Source: Archivesica marissinica
Taxonomy: Eukaryota > Mollusca > Bivalvia > Venerida > Vesicomyidae
NCBI GenBank assembly: GCA_014843695.1
Contig: CM026404.1
Coordinates: 1,322,261-1,386,260, forward strand
Direction of reading: 5' to 3'
DNA: 64,000 nt
Shown here: piece by piece, positions 58,035-64,000 of the stretch
Position numbering within the stretch: the first letter of the stretch is position 1
Layout of the letters: every line of letters starts with the position of its first letter
Position numbers and translations under genes: made by a program
The notes under the pieces: model-generated
Database searches by the model: none
What the model was told of the DNA's origin: nothing
What the model saw: the letters and a program-made list of their open reading frames with translations, nothing else

Positions 58035-61000
58035 CTATATACCTTAGTAATGCTCCGTTCTATCATTACATACCTTAGTAATGCTCCGTTCCATCATTAC
58101 ATACCTTAGTAACGCTCCGTTCTATCATTACATACCTTAGTAACGCTCCGTTCTATCATTATATACCTTAGTAATGCTCCGTTCTATCATTACATACCTT
58201 AGTAACGCTCCGTTCTATCATTACATACCTTAGTAACGCTCCGTTCTATCATTACATACCTCAGTAACGCTCCGTTCTATCATTACATACCTTAGTAATG
58301 CTCCGTTCTATCATTACATACCTTAGTAACGCTCCGTTCTATCATTATATACCTTAGTAACGCTCCGTTCTATCATTACATACCTTAGTAACGCTCGGTT
58401 CTATCATTACATACCTTAGTAACGCTCTGTTCTATACCTTAGTAACGCTTCGTTCTATCATTACATACCGTACTAACGCTCCGTTCTATCATTACATACC
58501 TTAGTAACGCTCCGTTCTATCATTATATACCTTAGTAATGCTCCGTTCTATCAATACATACCGTAGTAACGCTCCGTTCTATCATTACATACCTTAGTAA
58601 TGCCTCGTTCTATCATTACATACCTTAGTAATGCTCCGTTCTATCATTACATACCGTAGTAACGCTCCGCTCTATCATTACATACCTTAGTAACGCTCCA
58701 TTCTATCATTACATACCTTAGTAACGCTCCGTTCTATCATTACATACCTTAGTAATGCTCCGTTCTATCATTACATACCTTAGTAATGCTCCGTTCTTTC
58801 ATTACATACCTTAGTAACGCTCCGTTCTATCATTACATACCTTAGTAATGCTCCGTTCTATACCTTAGTAACGTTCCGTTCTATCATTACATACCTTAGT
58901 AACGCTCCGTTCTATCATTACGTTCTATCATTACATACCTTAGTAATGCTCCGTTCTATCATTACATACCTTAGTAACACTCTGTTCTATACCTTAGTAA
59001 TGCTATGTTCTATCATTACATACCTTAGTAACGCTCCGTTCTATCAACCACACAACCAAAGCTCCGTTCTATCATTACATACCTTAGTAACACTCCGTTC
59101 TATCATTACGTTCTATCATTACATACCTTAGTAATGCTCCGTTCTATCATTACATACCTTAGTAACGCTCCGTTCTATCATTACATACCTTAGTAACGCT
59201 CCGTTCTATCATTACGTTCTTTCGTTACATACCTTAGTAATGCTCCGTTCTATCATTACATACCTTAGTAACGCTCCGTTCTATCATTACATACCTTAGT
59301 AACGCTCCGTTCTATCATTACATACCTTAGTAATGCTCCGTTCTATCATTACATACCTTAGTAATGCTCCGTTCTATCATTACATACCTTAGTAACGCTC
59401 TGTTCTATCATTACATACCTTAGTAATGCTCCGTTCTATACCTTAGTAACGTTCCGTTCTATCATTACATACCTTAGTAACGCTCCGTTCTATCATTACG
59501 TTCTATCATTACATACCTTAGTAACGCTCCGTTCTATCATTACATACCTTAGTAACACTCTGTTCTATACCTTAGTAATGCTATGTTCTATCATTACATA
59601 CCTTAGTAATGCTCCGTTCTATCATTACATACCTTAGTAATGTTCCGTTCTATCATTACATACCTTAGTAACGCTCCGTTCTATCATTACATACCTTAGT
59701 AACGTCCGTTCTATCATTACATACCTTAGTAATGCTCCGTTCTATCATTACATACCTTAGTAACGCTCCGTTCTATCATTACGTTCTATCATTACATACC
59801 TTAGTAATGCTCCGTTCCATCATTACATACCTTAGTAACGCTCCGTTCTATCATTATATACCTTAGTAATGCTCCGTTCTATCATTATAGAATGCTCCGT
59901 TCTATCATTATATACCTTAGTAATGCTCCGTTCTATCATTACATACCTTAGTAAGCTCCGTTCTATCATTACATACCCTTCTATCATTACATACCTTAGT
60001 AATGCTCCGTTCTATCATTACATACCTTAGTAATGCTCCGTTCTATCATTACATACCTTAGTAATGCTCCGTTCTATCATTACATACCTTAGTAATGCTC
60101 CGTTCTATCATTACATACCTTAGTAATGCTCCGTTCTATCATTACATACCTTAGTAACGCTCCGTTCTATCATTACATACCTTAGTAATGCTCCGTTCTA
60201 TACCTTAGTAACGTTCCGTTCTATCATTACATACCTTAGTAACGCTCCGTTCTATCATTACGTTCTATCATTACATACCTTAGTAACGCTCCGTTCTATC
60301 ATTACATACCTTAGTAACACTCTGTTCTATACCTTAGTAATGCTATGTTCTATCATTACATACCTTAATAATGTTCCGTTCTATCATTACATACCTTAGT
60401 AACGCTCCGTTCTATCATTACGTTCTATCATTACATACCTTAGTAATGCTCCGTTCCATCATTACATACCTTAGTAACGCTCCGTTCTATCATTATATAC
60501 CTTAGTAATGCTCCGTTCTATCATTATATACCTTAGTAATGCTCCGTTCTATCATTATATACCTTAGTAATGCTCCGTTCTATCATTACATACCTTAGTA
60601 ATGCTCCGTTCTATCATTACATACCGTAGTAACGCTCCGTTCTATCATTACATACCTTAGTAATGCTCCATTCTATCATTACATACCTTAGTAATGCTCC
60701 GTTCTATCATTATATACCTTAGTAATGCTCCGTTCTATCATTACATACCTTAGTAATGCTCTGTTCTATCATTATATACCTTAGTAATGCTCCGTTCTAT
60801 CATTATATACCTTAGTAACGCTCCGTTCTATCATTACATACCTTAGTAATGCTCCGTTCTATCATTATATACCTTAGTAACGCTCTGTTCTATCATTATA
60901 TACCGTAGTAACGCTCCGTTCTATCATTACATACCGTAGTAACGCTTCGTTCTATCATTACATACCTTAGTAACGCTCCGTTCTATCATTATATACCTTA

Positions 61001-61195
61001 GTAATGCTCCGTTCTATCATTACATACCGTAGTAACGCTTCGTTCTATCATTACATACCTTAGTAACGCTCCGTTCTATCATTACATACCTTAGTAACGC
61101 TCCGTTCTATCTTCACATACCTTAGTAACGCTCTGTTCTATACCTTAGTAAAGCTCCGTTCTATCAATATATACCCTAGTAATGCTCCGTTCTAA
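58035..61195. repeat. 31-bp satellite array, 3.2 kb
   Basis: Unit ACCTTAGTAACGCTCCGTTC TATCATTACAT, about 100 copies. Short forms: CTATACCTTAG (deletion) and ATTACGTTCTATCATTACAT (partial). A pattern with ACACTCTGTTCTATACCTTA GTAATGCTATG recurs at about 58976, 59555 and 60316, showing higher-order copying. In the intron upstream of the acidic exon. Confidence 0.96.
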
Positions 61196-61264
61196 TGGCT
61201 AACGGACCACTGTTAGTGTCGAACCATGGGACTCAAGCGCCTAATGACAATGGACAGTAAATAC

Positions 61265-62719
61265 ACACTGTGGATACTATCTACCGGTACTATCTATGAT
61301 GGGTACTATCTATGACAGATACTATCTACAATGGGTACTATCTACGACGGGTACTATCTATGACGGGTACTATCTATGACGGATACTATCTATGACGGGT
61401 ACTATCTATGATGGGTACTATCTATGACGGGTACTATCTATGCTGGGTACTATCTATGACGGATACTATCTACGACAGATACTATCTACGACGGATACCA
61501 TCTATGATGGGTACCATCTATGATGGGTACTATCTATGATGGGTACTATCTATGACGGATACTATCTATGATGGGTACTATCTATGACGGGTACTATCTA
61601 CGACGGATACCATCTATGATGGGTACTATCTATGACGGGTACTATCTATGACGGGTACTATCTACGACGGATACCATCTATGATGGGTACTATCTACGAC
61701 GGGTACTATCTATGACGGGTACTATCTATGACGGGTACTATCTATGACGGGTACTATCTACGACGGATACCATCTATGACGGGTACTATCTACGACGGGT
61801 ACTATCTATGATGGGTACTATCTATGACGGATACTATCTATGATGGGTACTATCTATGACGGATACTATCTATGACGGGTACTAGCTATGACGGGTACTA
61901 TCTATGACGGGTACTAGCTATGACGGATACTATCTATGACGGGTACTATCTATGACGGGTACTATCTATGACGGATACTATCTACGACGGGTACTATCTA
62001 TGACGGATACTATCTATGATGGGTACTATCTATGACGGGTACTATCTACGACGGATACTATCTATGATGGGTACTATCTATGACGGGTACTATCTACGAC
62101 GGATACTATCTACGACGGATACTATCTATGCTGGGTACTATCTATGCTGGGTACCATCTATGACGGGTACTATCTATGACGGGTACTATCTATGATGGGT
62201 ACTATCTATGATGGGTACCATCTATGACGGGTACCATCTATGATGGGTACCATCTATGACGGGTACCATCTATGACGGGTACTATCTATGACGGGTACTA
62301 TCTACGACGGATACCATCTATGATGGGTACTATCTATGCTGGGTACTATCTATGATGGGTACTATCTATGATGGGTACTATCTATGATGGGTACTATCTA
62401 TGCTGGGTACTATCTATGATGGGTACTATCTATGCTGGGTACTATCTATGATGGGTACTATCTATGATGGGTACTATCTATGCTGGGTACTATCTATGAT
62501 GGGTACTATCTATGACGGGCACTATCTATGCTGGGTACTATCTATGACGGGTACTATCTATGACGGGTACTATCTATGACGGGTACTATCTATGATGGGT
62601 ACTATCTATGCTGGGTACTATCTATGACGGGTACCATCTATGATGGGTACTATCTATGACGGGTACTATCTATGACGGGTACCATCTATGATGGGTACTA
62701 TCTATGACAGATACTATCC
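61265..62719. repeat. 16-bp tandem array
   Basis: Unit GGGTACTATCTATGAC, with GGATAC, ATGAT and ATGCT variants, about 90 copies. Confidence 0.96.
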
Positions 62720-63130
62720 TATCTATGCAAAAAGCCCACGATGAGAATGAAGCTATTTTGTTTTCCCTTGTCTACGATGGCTTTCGTGTTCTAAGTGATA
62801 ATTGGCCCAAACAATTTGGTATTGTCGAGTAAAGGCGTCACCCTATGTGTATAAATCTATTTTTGTGAAGCATGAAAATGGTATATGTCTGGCAGTAGGA
62901 CATATTTAGAAGAAATTGTTATAGTAGAAAATCATACAACCTAAATAGCAATAACATTAAAAAACAAAATATCAATAATTTTACATAATTTCAGCATTCA
63001 CTATGGTGCTATTGGCATAACTTGTTCAACTTTTGTTTTTTGAAATAGGAACCATACAATTACATTGTACTATAGTACTCGGAGTTTCTAAAGTGATACT
63101 ACCCTATAACGCACAATATACCAACACACA
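62720..63130. other. No feature recognised
   Basis: Unique AT-rich sequence; no striatin N-terminal exon is visible on the minus strand. Confidence 0.45.
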
Positions 63131-63853
63131 TTAACCCCTTGCATGCTGAGTAAATAAAAATCACATTTGTAAACAACATAGATCCAGATAAGCCACGGTG
63201 CAATACCACCTCTCATCAGGATCTATGTTGTTTATACTATTCAGCCAAATGTTTAAGCTTCACTATCCGAATAGCAAACAGCATAGAGCCTGAGCAGATG
63301 GCACAGAGTAGACGGAACATTATGTGCCGTCTGATCTGACATTATGTGCCGTCTGATCTGACATTATGTGCCATCTGATCTGACATTATGTGCCGTCTGA
63401 TCTGACATTATGTGCCGTCTGATCTGACATTATGTGCCGTCTGATCTGACATTATGTGCCGTCTGATCTGACATTATGTGCCGTCTGATCTGACATTATG
63501 TGCCGTCTGATCTGACATTATGTGCCGTCTGATCTGACATTAGGTGCCGTCTGATCTGACATTATGTGCCGTCTGATCTGACATTATGTGCCGTCTGATC
63601 TGACATGATGTGCCGTCTGATCTGACATGATGTGCCGTCTGATCTGACATTAGGTGCCGTCTGATCTGACATTAGGTGCTGTCTGATCCGACATTATGTG
63701 CCGTCTGATCTGACATTATGTGCCGTCTGATCTGACATGATGTGCCGTCTGATCTGACATTAGGTGCCGTCTGATCTGACATTAGGTGCCGTCTGATCAG
63801 GCTCTATGCTATTTGCAAGTGATTTTATCTGCCGATAGCTTGCAAAGGGTTAA
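63131..63853. mobile_element. MITE, family B relative, with 22-bp array in one arm
   Basis: TTAACCCCTTGCATGCTGAG to GATAGCTTGCAAAGGGTTAA. The array (about 63325-63800) repeats TGACATTATGTGCCGTCTGA TC, about 21 copies. The unit comes from the arm sequence GGCACAxAxTGTGCCGTCTG ATC seen once in simple copies. Confidence 0.87.
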
Positions 63854-64000
63854 GACGCATTTTCCTTCAAATACTGGCATGCATTGGATTAACGTACAAT
63901 AGAATGTTTGTTTTTTACTAGCTAAAAAAAACTTTCTATTAAAGTCCCAAATATCATATGCTGCATATTGAAATATGAACACAATTATTAACTTGTGATT

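Noticed and set aside
62720..64000. Search for striatin N-terminal (coiled-coil, caveolin-binding) exons
   Set aside because: No segment on the minus strand here encodes the expected helical sequence with flanking AG/GT; they must lie further upstream.

Overview
This window is animal nuclear DNA, most likely from a mollusc and probably a bivalve. I infer that from AT-rich sequence, one spliced gene with conserved animal exons, at least six tRNA-derived SINE families, several MITE families, a jockey/CR1-like LINE remnant and extreme tandem-repeat content. I cannot name the species. Adding up the array spans by hand gives about 32 kb, roughly half the window, in more than 35 separate minisatellite or satellite arrays with periods of 15-120 bp.

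The only protein-coding gene I can support is a striatin-family gene (STRN/STRN3-like) on the minus strand. Eleven exons lie between 57994 and 25407, and all their splice phases agree. They encode about 488 codons: an acidic segment, the striatin linker and the complete C-terminal WD40 propeller, with the stop at 25407. The N-terminal caveolin-binding, coiled-coil and calmodulin-binding exons are absent and should lie beyond position 64000.

Layout: 1-9850 holds arrays of 16, 68, 47, ~100, 20, 42, 26 and 17 bp, a foldback element and a LINE 3' fragment. 9850-25400 is the 3' flank of the gene, with MITEs, SINEs and arrays of 24-84 bp. 25407-57994 is the striatin gene. Its largest visible intron (36260-48000, 11.7 kb) is mostly three arrays of 31, 49 and 33 bp. 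58035-62720 lies in a further upstream intron and holds 31-bp and 16-bp arrays. 63131-63853 is a MITE with a 22-bp array inside one arm.

The most interesting pattern concerns the 5' splice sites of the gene. One donor sits inside the 12-bp target-site duplication of a SINE, so the exon/intron junction exists twice. A second donor is repeated seven times in a ~21-bp tandem array. A third abuts an 86-bp array whose unit joins a SINE tRNA head to a degenerate copy of the donor region. More broadly, tandem arrays here repeatedly start from SINE tRNA heads or from inside MITEs.
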